Assembly: GCA_958510875.1 (NCBI GenBank)
Contig: OY294067.1
Coordinates: 30,926,912-30,990,911, forward strand
Reading direction: 5' to 3'
From: Endomychus coccineus
Lineage: Eukaryota; Arthropoda; Insecta; Coleoptera; Endomychidae
DNA: 64,000 nt
Below, in pieces: positions 33,638 to 44,930 of the stretch. The translations under genes and the position numbers were made by a program. Within the stretch, counting starts at the first letter, position 1. Every line of letters starts with the position of its first letter. A model generated the notes under the pieces. That model worked only from the letters and a program-made list of their open reading frames with translations. It ran no database searches and was not told the origin of the DNA.

Positions 33638-35060
33638 GACTCTTGGAGGAGTTCGCAAAGACAGGGTTTTACGCCAAAGTCACACCGATGGCTTAGTTGT
33701 GGTCAGCATTGGAAGGTCCTTAGGGACACTGCGCGGGCTGCAAAACACGCTGCTCAGGGTCAATCCTGATAAGACGGAAATTTTACTGTTTACCAGGAAA
33801 CGCAAGCTGGGTACACTGTCAGAAGTTTCTTTCTCTAGCAGAGTTTTGCAACCTAAGGGGTTGGTGAAATTTCCGGGAGTAATCCTAGACTCTAAGCTGT
33901 CCTGGTGAAACACCTCGAAGAAGGTCTTCGCGTCCTTTTTTGTGTGCAGGAAAGCCTTCGGCATCATAAGGATTACGGATACAGATCTACACGGCCGTGA
34001 TTAGACCCATGGTCCCCTATCCCCTATGCCGCAGTCGTGTAGTACCCAGGAACGAGGACTGGTGTGTCTCAACGTCTCTTGGATCGACTACAGCGGCTTG
34101 TATGAGTAGGTATCTTGAGTGATATGAGATCGGCTCCAACGAGAACTTTTGGAGTATTCGAAAGAATACCATCTTTATACTTATACATAAAGGCTAGAGC
34201 CATGAGTACGGCGTATAAATTAAGGAGTGTAGCTCACTGGACTGAAATGCACTACTCTCGTGGACACCTGTGGTATTATGACGGGTATAAGGTTAGTCAG
34301 GGTTCTAAGAGGGAAGTGAACCTAAAAACGCCGAGGGTGACACTGTCAGTGGCCCTTGGGGTGTACTGTACGGTTTTTCAGGCGGAGGTCTACGCGATAT
34401 TGACGTGCGCCTTGTGAAACTTGTGAAGAAACTATGAAAATAGACGCATATACATGTGCACAGATAGCCGGTCGACCCTGGGAACTCTAGTCACCTAGAG
34501 TCGCATCAAGGCTTGTCGAAGAATGCAGAGGCGCACTGGCTGAATTAGCTAGGACAAACAAAGTTCAACTCGTCTGGGTCCCAGACAAGTTTAACTTTGT
34601 TTTGTTTTATTGAAGTTGAAGGAAATGAAATTGCCCTGACTAGACGCGAGTTGTTGCATGCATGAGGCAGGCCAAGCTCTTTAGCAAAGAACCTGTGCCG
34701 AGGCTCCCGAGGAAACTTCTCTTTCTAAGCAGAAGGAACATTAGAGAGATGACTTGAATCCTCACGGCTCACTGTCGTCTTAACAAACACTTTCATGCTA
34801 TGGTCATCCCAGATGACCCCATATGGTCATCTCACATCCCGTTGGAATGCCCAGCTTTGGCACCCCTCAGGCAACGATACTTCGGCGTAGCATAACTGCT
34901 GCCGGAGGAACTTATGGAAGCCAACAGTAGCGTTACTCTAGGTTTCCGGCACGCGACAAAATTGCTGGGTTAGGCTTAGAATGAGGTTATGAATCCAGGG
35001 CGCACAATGAGCTCAATCCAAAGGTCCAAGTGCATATTGTCACGTTTCCGTTTTCACCAA
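33638..35060 (+). mobile_element. LINE family Y: RT C-terminal part, RNase H and tail, inserted in family X
   Basis: Starts inside the RT (HTDGLVVVSIG, decayed YADDLVVV). Then LLRVNPDKTEILLFTRKRKL, FPGVILDSKLSW, KVFASFFVCRKAFGI, LLDRLQRLV and SDMRSAPTRTFGVFERIPSL. RNase H follows: VALGVYCTVFQAEVYAILTC and IYMCTDSRSTLGTL. The tail is VPRLPRKLLFLSRRNIREMT, LTAHCRLNKHFHAM and IPLECPALAPLRQRYFG. The 3' UTR has CGCACAATGAGCTCAATCCA, matching 43330-43355. Several shifts and stops. RNase H-bearing LINEs of the I/R1/LOA kinds have this layout; the exact clade is open. Confidence 0.85.
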
Positions 35061-35760
35061 ATTCACTTATTACCAATCTATATTTTTCTTCAATATTGTA
35101 AATCATTTTCATCCCTATTATTATCTTTCAGATATTTTATTTCAATGTATTATCTGATTACAAAAAAGCATTTCCTGTCTGTCGGTGTTAAATACATTCT
35201 CAGATACTTTTATATTGCAAATAATAAGAGTAAAACTGTGATATCAGCATTAGGGTTCATTATTCTGCCGGACAATTTCGTTTAACGTGTAAATCCGATA
35301 TTGCTGGATTTCATCAATAAAGTCTATATAAGTCACCGACAGAGGAAAAGTGGGATATTCGAACTCGTGTGTATGCATCGACATCGAATAATGTAAATAA
35401 TGTTTTTTCGTTCACATATAATGGAGAATTAATGAATTAGTTGAACTTTTAAATTATCTGAACTAATTTTGTAATTATTTATCAGTGTTTTATTAATTGG
35501 TTTATGTATTAACAAATTTGCCATTTAAATAGCGTCATATTTTAGTTATCTGTTAATTTGTTTTAATAAAATTTATTAAGTTAGTTTAACCAATATCGTT
35601 TCTTTCATATTACATTTAAACTTATCTCAAACAAGAATCCCCAGGGATACGCCATGCCTCTCGCCTACAAACCAATATTCATTCAAAAACGTTCAGCTCT
35701 ACCAAGAAACTGGCATGTGGGAATATAGGGGCTTAAAATCCCAGCCCGTAATTGATAATG
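35060..35760. other. A+T-rich stretch between two LINE pieces
   Basis: No motif recognised. A frame at 34989-35285 is open but low in complexity. Confidence 0.3.
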
Positions 35761-36300
35761 ACCATGATGATGAGATCCATTGCGGAAACAGGAATTTGGT
35801 TTTTATTCCGTGCGAAAAGCTACTTAACACCCCAGGAGCTTTTCAGATCTACAAAGCATAGATTGCACCTGTCAAGAAGTATTGTTCACATGTTTGGATT
35901 TCATCTCGTACGCTGAAGTTCTTAGAGTCTATTCAATAGAGAGCTATTTGTTCAATTGGATATGTCGCGCCTACTTTAGAACATCGTAAAGAAGTGAACG
36001 ATCTTCCCCTCCACTATAGATATTTCCATGGTCTGGCAGTTCACCCCAAGAGATTCCAGGTAGTTAGTCCAGAAGAGCTCAAGCTGGTCACCCCCTCCTT
36101 GTCCTGTTCCAGATCTACCTTCGCTCTAACAGACTTCAGTTCAGGAACACCTAGTGAGGTCTTTTTTATCCATCAAATCTTTCAAGAAAGATTCCAATGC
36201 CTGTCTCTACCGCCGGCTCACACGAGGTACTACGAACATTGTAGGTTTTCTTTTCGTAGTCAAAATATAAAAAATCTTTTGGCATATTAGGATCGCGAAA
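35760..36300 (+). mobile_element. LINE family X, C-terminal and 3' end
   Basis: Resumes at GAGATCCATTGCGGAAAC near 35768, the continuation of VRSI-A. Then QIYKA, PVKKYCSHVW, IQ-RAICSIG, RKEVNDLPLHYRYFHGLA, TPSEVFFIHQIFQERFQCLS and PPAHTRYYEHCR. This is the usual end of CR1/Jockey-like LINE proteins (..LEYCSHVWG.., RR..V..L.LFYRY.HG, W.SLP.EVF). The last 80 bases correspond to a segment in the satellite at 47.3-50.3 kb. Confidence 0.8.
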
Positions 36301-37590
36301 AGTTTTCCTTTTGCTTGATTCTATTATCCATCTTAATTGTTACTTTTCCATATTCAAATAATGAAAATGTCTTGACGTCCAAGCTTTTATTAGATCAATA
36401 AAACATCTATAATTGAATATAATATAAACGGTATATAAAGATAATTGGAATTCACAGAAGTACTCGTATTTCGATTCATGACTGAATACAAATTCACCAC
36501 TTTTCCATTTGATAATTCAAAGTATTCTTTAACATGAACCCATATAGTCTATTTCCACATCTGCAACAGTAAGAGAGAGTAATCCTTAAGTAATAATTAT
36601 TGTTACCTTAGAAACCGCATGCATTAGTAATAATTGATTTGAGTTGTCAGCTAATTTTTGATATTCCATTTTAAACAAACGACTTTATCGAATATCACAA
36701 AGTTGTATAAAGAATTGCTTCTTGTGATAGTGAATGCACTCACATATCATCAGTAAGATAAAAGTACTTTATGATTAAATGATAGAATAACTACTTTGTC
36801 TTTATACCACTTTTAATAATAGCATGGAAACGTTAATACAGTTTGGATAAAAACAAAATAATTGTTTTTTCATTTAATCATAATGATAAATAATCCTACA
36901 GTAACGACTTCAACTATCGATTTTTCTAAAAGAAATTTTGAATCACTTGAATTCTCATTACAGAATAAATTGTTAGAAAGTGACAACATCTACTTTTGTA
37001 AGATGATGACGTGTAACGGAAAATTCGTTAAATCTACTATAGTACTAATTTGTACTATACGCTGTTCGCTGAAGTAAAGAAATGACGTCATAGTTAGTGA
37101 TTTTGAAGACAATTACCCTGAATAAGTGTCTTAGTTCAACCAGTAATAAATAAATTTTGATACATAAACAGTTCGTTCCTAGCAGGATTGTAATTCTACC
37201 TACATTTACGTCATGTGCTGTGCAAAATGTCGAAGCCACTATTGTTCAGTGTTCAACAAATCGTATCCTCGAGAGTAAGTTGAAAATAGTTTCTTCAACT
37301 GTACAACTGAACAGTGAATAAATTTCCAGGTGCAGAGACGAAGCACTTGCTAGGCCCAATAAAAAAAGGACAGCGGGCTAAAGTGGTGGTAAATGTAGAT
37401 GATTTTAAACATGGTGCAAATGGGAATGTCCTTTTGAATTTCAACTTTTAGTGCTAGTTATCACGGTAATGTATTGAATAAAGGGGCAACAACCTCCTCC
37501 AAGAAATGTGATATATAAAAATGGGTAATAATGTACCTATATTATGATAACACATTGTTGAAACCACAGTTGTTGGGTTTGGTAAAAATG
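36300..37590. other. Non-coding stretch with an orphan PLE terminus
   Basis: 36872-36930 contains the recurring short PLE end (GATAAATAATCCTACAGTAA, CGACTTCAACTATCGATTTT). Nothing else recognised. Confidence 0.4.
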
Positions 37591-37591
37591 T

Positions 37592-37614
37592 GTTAGTCAC
37601 AACCAGTATACGTA
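37592..37614 (-). CDS. Candidate last exon of Kazal gene B (weak)
   Basis: An acceptor-like TCTTACAGCTTACATTTCAG ends at 37615 on the minus strand. Joined in phase 1 to exon 2 of gene B it would add TTYTGCD and a TAA stop at 37594-37592, supplying a cysteine after a glycine. The spacing from cysteine 5 (seven residues) is shorter than usual for Kazal domains, and short matches of this kind can occur by chance. Confidence 0.2.
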
Positions 37615-37929
37615 GCTGAAATGTAAGCTGTAAGATATGGACATCGTCTGTTTCATCAACTTCTATATCAATGCATTTTTAACAGCATTGAACACATCTA
37701 GGGTATAACTAAGAACTACTATGTACAAGGATCACGTTGGTACAGATGGTAGTTCGGCGGAGAAATCAGTGGCTATATGGAAAAAGGATCTGAGAAGACT
37801 ATTCGACAAACTGATAAAGTTAATAATTTTGTATTATTGGTTGATGTGCAATATTTAAAGGAACTAAGTATAGTGTGTAACATAGGGGAGAGACATTTAT
37901 TAATATAATGTGCTGAAGAGCATAGGTAC

Positions 37930-38260
37930 GATAACATGCGGAATTCATTCTTATTCTTAGAAGTTGACTATTCAAACAATGCTTGAAATGACTATTGTAA
38001 GCAAATTGCTGAGCTGTGGATTCTTGATACTAGTGTTTCTGTTCGTTTCGGCGACGTGAGCATTTTTGATTAAAGTTGGTGAGATAGGGACGCTTTGTAC
38101 TGATACAATTAGTTTTAAGAAATCCCGTTTCAGACATTGATACGTGTTCTGATGATGGTCGGGAGACCGAAACATATGTAAAGACGAAATAAATAATAAG
38201 CATATGTGTTAGTGTGACCTATTTCCCGAGAATTTATCTATAATTCATACTTGGGTCAAG
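37930..38260 (+). repeat. Solo family C PLE terminus
   Basis: Contains TTCGTTTCGGCGACGTGAGC, GGTGAGATAGGGACGCTTTG, AAGAAATCCCGTTTCAGACA, the hammerhead motif, and CCTATTTCCCGAGAATTTAT. No coding part is attached. Confidence 0.75.
38143..38186 (+). ncRNA. Hammerhead ribozyme motif (type I, minimal), core intact
   Basis: CGTGTT, CTGATGA (38149-38155), an extra T, stem II GGTC with GACC closed by GGGA, GAAAC (38169-38173), loop ATAT, GTA (38178-38180), AAGACG. Stem III is the two-base AC/GT pair found in PLE hammerheads. Stem I pairs CGTGTT with AAGACG with one mismatch. Predicted cleavage follows the A at 38180. The extra base after CTGATGA also occurs in every other copy here, so it belongs to the family. 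Confidence 0.75.
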
Positions 38261-38543
38261 AATCATTAATAATAATTTCTACTATTTGATATAAGTAATA
38301 AAGGACTGGTAATTTTGTTTGTAAAACCGTTTATTGGATGAAATGATCAGTTGTGTTTAAAAACATTGAAAACCTGGTCAACATGACAACACTGTATCAC
38401 CTTCAGCTGTGACGTCATTTCTTTGTTTCAGTGAACATACCATATTGTTGTTATTTATCAGCTCATGAAAATTATGTTGATGTACATAATTTATATGAGC
38501 TCTAATACTATTTTCTATTTGGTAAACGACTATGGTAACTTAC

Positions 38544-38744
38544 TGCGTCCGCAGAATTGAGCACAGGTGATACCACCTGAGTTCCTATATGTTTCTCCAT
38601 CAGTTCCGCAAACGGGATTATACTGAAACGTTGATCGACAGCCGTTTACACATACGTCATATCTCTGCTGCTGGGTCTGTTGATTCTGGTTTGGTTGACT
38701 TTGTGGATTCTGCTGCCCAGAACAGGATTGTGAGAAGATAACAA
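38544..38744 (-). CDS. Kazal gene B, exon 2: secreted Kazal-domain protein with short Q/N-rich linker
   Basis: Minus strand. Acceptor TCTTATGTTCAG before 38744; donor GTAAGTTAC after 38544; 201 bases, phase 1 at both ends. With exon 1 (41367-41394) the signal peptide reads MFKVLVLFV-V-VIFSQSCSG, then QQNPQSQPNQNQQTQQQ and the Kazal domain CVNGC, FQYNPVCGTDGETYRN, ITCAQFCGR. Cysteines 1 to 5 are present, with cysteine 6 expected in a further exon. The sequence is close to gene A in the YNPVCG(S/T)D..TY core and in exon phases, but the linker is much shorter. Likely an extracellular protease inhibitor or a derivative. A longer unspliced reading up to 38937 uses intron sequence. Confidence 0.87.
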
Positions 38745-41366
38745 CTGAACATAAGAAGATGCTTGATGATAAATCATAAAAGGAGAAACATGCTGACATG
38801 AATACAAATATGTGGTGATAAGTGCTAAGCATATGCCTTCCACTAGAACTGTTGTAGATACGCATCAACTTAAGTATATAATGCTTGGCGAAACAATAAT
38901 TAGTTATTACATGTGTGTTACATATAAATATTGACACTGATGAAAGATCTCCAAAAAATTGAAAACGAGATTAAACTTTGATTTATTAACTTAACTAACA
39001 AACCTACAGATATACATGCTATTTAGACTAACTATAGAACTAGAAACTGTGAATAAATTGGGAATGTTTTGAGAGAGGGAAGTGGTACAACTCGATCATT
39101 TGGTTTAAGGAGTTGTTGTTCTAAGTTCTGAGAATAATTTGTAAACTCCTGATTGTTTAAATTTGTCTATTTTATCTTTTGTATTGAAAAATATATGAGA
39201 CTTTTCAAACTTTCGAAGGCAATATTTAAATTCTGTTTCGTGACAATCCAAATATTAACTAGAGGCAAATTTTGTTCATTTGTATTTTTAAGTTTAGGAT
39301 ACATTTTATGGAAAGTATTGCTTTGTTGTTACCTGGAAATTAAATAAATCAAGATGTTAATATTAAGACCATTATTTCTTACTATCGTTATTATCGTATC
39401 TAATCCTGTGGATAAAAATAAAATAAGATTTCTCTTTTTGGCGTTTCGATATTGTATTTAATGTTAATTTGTGCTTCCATGTAATTTAAAAAAAGAATAG
39501 ATGACTTTGTTTTATGAAATACGTTCGCAGTCAACTGGTATGTTGAAATCCAATTAAAACTGCAGAAAACATTGGATCGGTTGAGTGTGAAAGAGTAATG
39601 TATATATAATTATTAAATTGAGGTACTTGAAATGAATCTAGCTAATTAAATACCTAGGATAATATTCTATGATTAACAAATCTGAATAATTATGATTATT
39701 TTATGAATTCAATTACCTATTCTATGATTTACATTTCATTTCTATTACTAATAACTAATCAAGTTTAAGATAGCTCTATGGAATTTAATTTCAAATCTAT
39801 CACTGTCATGAATATAACAATGTCAGATTATAAAAGTTTGAATGATTAGAATCAATTTTATCATTAACACAATTGTTTCTTTTAATTTGGATACTTTCTT
39901 ATATCAAACGCTTATCATTATTCGTTTCAATATTCAAAATGTTTGGATTGTTGTAGTCAAATGACACAAACCATCCGTGTGGATGTGTAGAATGATTAGG
40001 GATAGTTGTATCTGTATAAGTGGGTTTTTGAAACTATTAAATAATAATAGATATTTTTGAATACACTTACATTTAGAAAATTAATTTTTGTTGTCGGTTT
40101 CTGATGTGAATTTTAATATTAATGAAATTGAGAGATTCTGATAATTGTCTTGAAGATCCTGTGAGGCATCCTAGAATTTCTATGCCGGAAAAAAAATTTG
40201 CCTATCTATAAAATTTATTATTATATTCAAAATAAATTCGACAAAAAAGGCATCTCTGATTTCATTTTATTAAATAATAATCATGTTTCTTCTATCTAAT
40301 AAATTGAAGATATTTGCTACCATCGGGGTATATTAGAAAACATATTTGAAACGTCAAATAAAACCACAGCGTATTTATAAGGTAGTTTTATTATGTCTTT
40401 AAGTTAATGTTATTGTTTTAACGCTATATTTCGGTTTGAATCCTGTAACATTTTCAAATAAGATATTCAGTTTTACTAAATTTCTTCCTTTTATGAGTTA
40501 TGAGTTCATATTAATTAACTTTCGAAATTTAAACAAATTTTACTATTTCAAAAATTCAATGGTGGAAGCCATTACTTTGTGATAATTTATCATATTGATA
40601 TAATAAAATGAAACACTTTTACTTTATTTTTATCACATATATTATTGAAGCAAATGGTGACTATAGTTTTGAAACTAGCGTGTCATCTTCAAAAGATACT
40701 AATGTATTACTGCTATGAATAAATGATTGCAATTTTGATTGAGATTGACGTGTTGGATCTTTCTTTATTTATATCATATCTTCTTTGTTTATGGAATTTT
40801 GCATTTTTTTGGGAGAATTAGTATTGCGTTTGTCTCATCTGCTATTGTACGTATTTCTGTTGAATGGTTATCAATATGTGTATCTATAAAATTTTGTTTA
40901 AGCTATGTATTAGAATTTTTAATTGAATTTGCAATTTGTGATTTTGGTAGATCTCTATATCTTACAAATTTCATAGCCTAATTCTGATTCTATCATAAGA
41001 GTGTCTATTATTGTATTATTATTAGTTATAGGTGAAAATTTGGGACTACAAGATGATAATTTTGTTTTTATTTTATTATAAAACTGAATATTAGAATAGT
41101 CTATTACTCATGGACTGAAAGCAAGTTTTTATTCTGATGCTAGATTTATAATTGTTGTGTCAATATTGCTTCATTAGTTTTTGGTCCAGTTTTTCATCAT
41201 TTTAGTATAAAAGATATCATTGTACAATAGGCATGACAAGATATGGGACAACTATGGGGTCAAAATCATTCTATAAGAACTAGTTAGAAATACATGGACC
41301 GTTGGTTAAGGTGAGGGAGTATTATACGTGGTTGGAAATATAGAAAATCATTTAATAGAAACTTAC
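38745..41366 (-). other. Intron 1 of Kazal gene B, about 2.6 kb
   Basis: Bounded by a phase-1 donor (GTAAGTTTC at 41366) and acceptor at 38745. Includes an inverted PLE terminus at 40540-40715 and otherwise A+T-rich sequence without genes. Confidence 0.72.
40540..40715 (-). repeat. Inverted PLE terminus with hammerhead-like motif
   Basis: Minus strand: TTTTGAAGATGACACGCTAG, then TTTCAAAACTATAGTCACCA (40653-40698), a hammerhead arrangement with T for C in CTGAAGA and A for G in GAAAC. It is followed by AGTAAAAGTGTTTC-like sequence and the recurrent end GATAAATTATCACAAAGTAA, TGGCTTCCACCATTGAATTT. Confidence 0.6.
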
Positions 41367-41394
41367 CGACAAAAAGTACGAGCACTTTGAACAT
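41367..41394 (-). CDS. Kazal gene B, exon 1: start and first part of signal peptide
   Basis: ATG at 41394-41392 on the minus strand encodes MFKVLVLFV plus one base, followed by the donor GTAAGTTTC. It is the counterpart of gene A exon 1 (MFKFIAILIL). Phase and hydrophobic content match exon 2 at 38744. Upstream sequence is A+T-rich with several TATA-like runs and no single clear promoter. Confidence 0.75.
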
Positions 41395-42083
41395 TCTGAG
41401 CTTTATGGTTATATCAAATAAATTATACAATAATATATGGTATTATACTTCTAGAAATATTGAATACTGATACTGAAAGGAAGTCTTAACTTATTAAATT
41501 AATTAATTGTTCGATATAACATGACAACATATCTTTTTGCAGCGGAAACAACGCTTCTAATCACATTAAGATTGATAAGGTTCTAGATAAAAATTATTTT
41601 GTACAATTAATTAAAATTTATTATTGTTTCGTTGATTGCTTAAGAACTCTCTAACCTCGATTAGTGGAATGGATATACGTGTTATTTTACAAATTCTTAT
41701 GAATTTTAATCAAATTTCAAGGGTCACATGGTAACATTATGACGCATTCACTTTATAATGTAATCTTGAATTACCATACAGCATTAAGTAGTATCTTCTA
41801 AGATTCGTCGTAAGATGACAATAATGATACAAATAACATGAGGATTGGAAGTTCCTGTCAATAGTTTTACTTCGTAGACAGATCATCTGAAGTGTTTAGT
41901 ACGGATTTAGAGCGTGTTTTACCAGATATCTTGAATAATCTTGGATTCTTCATGGCTCAAGTGTCACAGGAGCAAAGTTATTCTCATACGTTTAGCCATT
42001 TCGGCTAGAATTTCGAAATCTTCGATTCTATTAAGAAAAAAGCTTTTAGTCATAGTAATTGTAGGCAATTCCACAATCAAGAG

Positions 42084-42780
42084 AAGATGAAGATAAACAA
42101 ACCCACACAGTATATACATTGAATTGTTTAGATTGTGATGGGACTTATACTGGAATCTCTAAACAATATTTACAAAAAAGAATGCATGGCCATAAGTATA
42201 GCACAAATAATAACTTAGAAAACTCCACCGCCCTTGCTAAGCACTGCTTTGATCATAACCATCAATTTGATTACAAAAATGTTAATATTTTAACTAAGAA
42301 AACCAATTATTATAAAAGATCTATCCTGGAGATGATTCACATAAGACGTGACTCCAATTCTGTAAATCATAGGACTGACGTTCAAACACTAAGTCATATT
42401 TATACTAATTTAATTAATTAATATTCTTGCAAATTCCTACTTGAGTCCTTATAATGTTAAAAGTTTATTTTAGGTAGAATTGTCTAAAGTATTTCTCAGA
42501 GACCTTCTTTTATTACCTAATAAATCATGACATCTGGTTCGTAAATGAACACTTGAAATGGTCTTGTCTGTTGACTGTTAGTCTCTCGTAGACATTTATG
42601 AAACGTGGTCGTATTGGTTGATAATTCTACTAAATAGTGGATTTTTAATATTACGCATTGTAGTAACATTGCTGTGTTATAATTCCGATTTCATGTTTCT
42701 GTTCGTTTCGGCGACGTTTGGCATTTAAACGAAATTTGTGCGATAAGGACGCTTTGTGTTAATACAATTATTTCTAATAT
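42084..42780 (+). mobile_element. Penelope-like element (family C) GIY-YIG domain and tail
   Basis: Frame 42119-42421 is open: CLDCDGTYTGISKQYLQKRM, HGHKYSTNN, TALAKHCFDHNHQFDYKN, YYKRSILEMIHIRRDSNS and a natural stop at 42419-42421. This is the best preserved family C endonuclease end; the GIY motif lies just upstream. The RT part is absent. The tail (TTCGTTTCGGCGACGTTTGG, GTGCGATAAGGACGCTTTGT) runs to about 42770, where family D terminus sequence interrupts it. Confidence 0.85.
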
Positions 42781-42965
42781 CTTGGATAGTAGACTTCCGC
42801 GGACAGCTAATCTTGAAAAATCTTGTCTTCTTCTAGCTCAACTTGATGCCGACGTTTCGCCAACCATTACAGGTGACATCTTCAGGGCAGGCTTGAGGCT
42901 TGAACTGAAAGTTTCAGTTTCCATCCGGAAGACAAGATTATTCCAAATTATTTCTAAGTTATCAG
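42780..42965 (-). repeat. Family D PLE terminus with hammerhead-like motif, inserted in the family C tail
   Basis: Minus strand over 42890-42838: CTGAAGA (42885-42879), TGTCACC-loop-GGTTGGC, GAAAC (42858-42854), GTCGGCATC. It matches the 32.1-kb terminus. Outer sequence CCGGAAGACAAGATTATTCC and GGAAAAATCTTGTCTTC-like ends (42815-42830 and 42925-42945) form an inverted repeat. The family C tail resumes at 42968 with AAGTCTTCTGATGATGGTCG. Confidence 0.6.
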
Positions 42966-43109
42966 GTTATTGAAGTAATAAGTCTTCTGATGATGGTCGT
43001 GAGTGTTATTGTGACCTATTTCCCAAGAATTTTTATATATAAACAATCAAGAGGACTATTACTAGAGGATACCCAAACTAATCACTACCACCCTAACACT
43101 ATCGTCGGA

Positions 43110-43161
43110 CGTTTTTGAGATGGGCAGCACCTTCTCATGGGACGATCATGTGAGGTCCATT
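43110..43161 (+). mobile_element. LINE family X, short RT thumb piece left of the family Y insertion
   Basis: Reads GSTFSWDDHVRSI, the same protein region as INSTVPWDDEVRSI at 33.6 kb. It ends with GTCCATT at 43155-43161, repeated at 43411-43417. Confidence 0.65.
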
Positions 43162-43410
43162 AAAACTGCCTCTCACATCCTAGCAGAATGCACAGCATTG
43201 ACTTCTCTCAGGTTACAACACCTCGGCAGCACACATATGCTGCTTGAAGCCATAAGAGATATCAGTCCACGCAAAATTTTAGCGTTCGGCAATGCCTTAG
43301 GCATGCTGGACTGATTCTTGTATCAAGGGACGCACAATGGACCCAATCAAGCGGTCTAAGTGCACCGAACTTGTCCGCCCCCGTTTTGATTGATTGATTG
43401 ATTAATTGAT
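43162..43410 (+). mobile_element. LINE family Y 3' end, 249 bp, inserted in family X with a 7-bp duplication
   Basis: Reads KTASHILAECTALTSLRLQH, ISPRKILAFGNALGMLD and a stop, then a short 3' UTR and a (GATT)n tail at 43388-43408. GTCCATT flanks both sides, a plausible target-site duplication. The open frame that starts at 43120 is thus an accidental fusion of X and Y. Confidence 0.8.
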
Positions 43411-43960
43411 GTCCATTGCGAAAACCGTTTCACAAAACTGGTTTTCTATAACGTGCCAAGAGTTACTCCACATCCCAGCAGCTCCTCATAACCTACAAAG
43501 CACATATTCGACCTGTCCTGGAGTACTGTTCACATGTTTAGAGTTCGGCTCCCAAACATCCGTTGAAGCCCTTGGATTATATCGTCTGATTGATGATGTA
43601 ACACATACGAGTTCATTGACCTCTATAGATATAGATATTTTCATGGTAGGTTCTCATCAGAAATTTCGTCTGTTGTTCCTCCAAGAGAGATTCCAGATAG
43701 GCGGACTAGACGAGTCCAAACTAGTCACCCCTTCATTGTCAAACTCGAGACCTGCCAAACTTCTTCTTACCAGACTTCATTTTTCTATGGAATAGCTAAG
43801 TTTGTACCTAGTGAGGTCTTTCCCTATGTCTATAACCTCCAACCTTCAAGGAAAATTTGAATGCTTATCTGCTCTCCCCACATTCCACCGTTGGCTAACA
43901 CGATATTTGTCGAACATTATAGGTGCCCCTATGGTGTAGTCAAAAAATACGCTAGCGCGA
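43411..43960 (+). mobile_element. LINE family X, C-terminal and 3' end, right of the insertion
   Basis: GTCCATTGCGAAAACCGTTT continues the X protein (VRSIAKTVSQ). Then THIRPVLEYCSHV-like reading in shifting frames, FSWYRYF-like remnants, PSEVFP-type segment near 43810, and the end block CATTCCACCGTTGGCTAACA at 43880-43900 shared with 36.2 kb and the satellite. Confidence 0.75.
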
Positions 43961-44930
43961 TGCTATAGCTGTATGAACGTTTATAGTTTTCGAGGGCCGC
44001 AAATGACAGATTCGTTGCTACAACAAACACATACGGTACGACATCTCAGGTTCTACTTATCAAAATTTGGATCAAAATATGCGTTGAGATACCTTTTAAT
44101 GACCCCGATCCGACATTTGGTTGCCAAAACATTCAATTTCTTCACTAGGATCTTTTAAATAAATTGTTGTGGAAACTAAAGATAAGAAAAAATTGTACCT
44201 ACACTATATAGGTGCCATAGCTGAACTTAATGCCAGCAATTTGAGCCCAATCAGATCAATTTTTATGGAAAACAGGATGCTAATAAATAATTGATCTAAT
44301 TTGTTTATTTACTCGAAAATATAAATAAGTTTGTCACGAAATACGGAGTAATCTATGGCCAAAATGTATTACGAAACGATTAAGTAAATACATTCGGAGA
44401 AATAAATTTGCTTATAAACACTATGGATTTGTTAATAATAATTTATTGGAAAAATCAGTTGACTCAAAATTGGTTTCGAACGACCTGTTTCATTAATGTC
44501 TCACACCATGCAAAATTTCATACTATTATCTCTAATCGTTTTCGTTTTATACGCATTTTTCGATAATTTTGCAACTAAAACGCATATATAAGCAATAGCA
44601 CAAACTTTAGACAATTCTACCTTGACCATCGTTTCCAGCACCACTTTTTGCATAATAATCGACAATAAAATTGCGTTAGCCTCAAAAAAACTATATTCGT
44701 CGATTTTTGACCATATATTGACTGGCCTAATTACATTTTCCAAAAATCCTTCATAAAATATAATAATCTCACTCGGTTCTCTATTCTTCCTGAAATGTCT
44801 CAATTTTACAGACCCATCAGAAAACTCCTTCATTCTGAAATTTCAAATATATGGAATTTTATAATTTCATGGTGCATCTAAATATACTCATCAATTTCAG
44901 TATTAATTTCTGATTCAAAGTCTAAATTAT
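43960..44930. other. Non-coding stretch, nothing recognised
   Basis: An open frame of 110 codons on the minus strand (44833-44501) has no recognisable motif and no supporting splice or promoter signal. Confidence 0.3.

Noticed and set aside
38745..38937. Extension of Kazal gene B to an upstream ATG in the same open frame
   Set aside because: This part is intron: a good acceptor stands at 38745 and the phase-matched signal exon is at 41367-41394.
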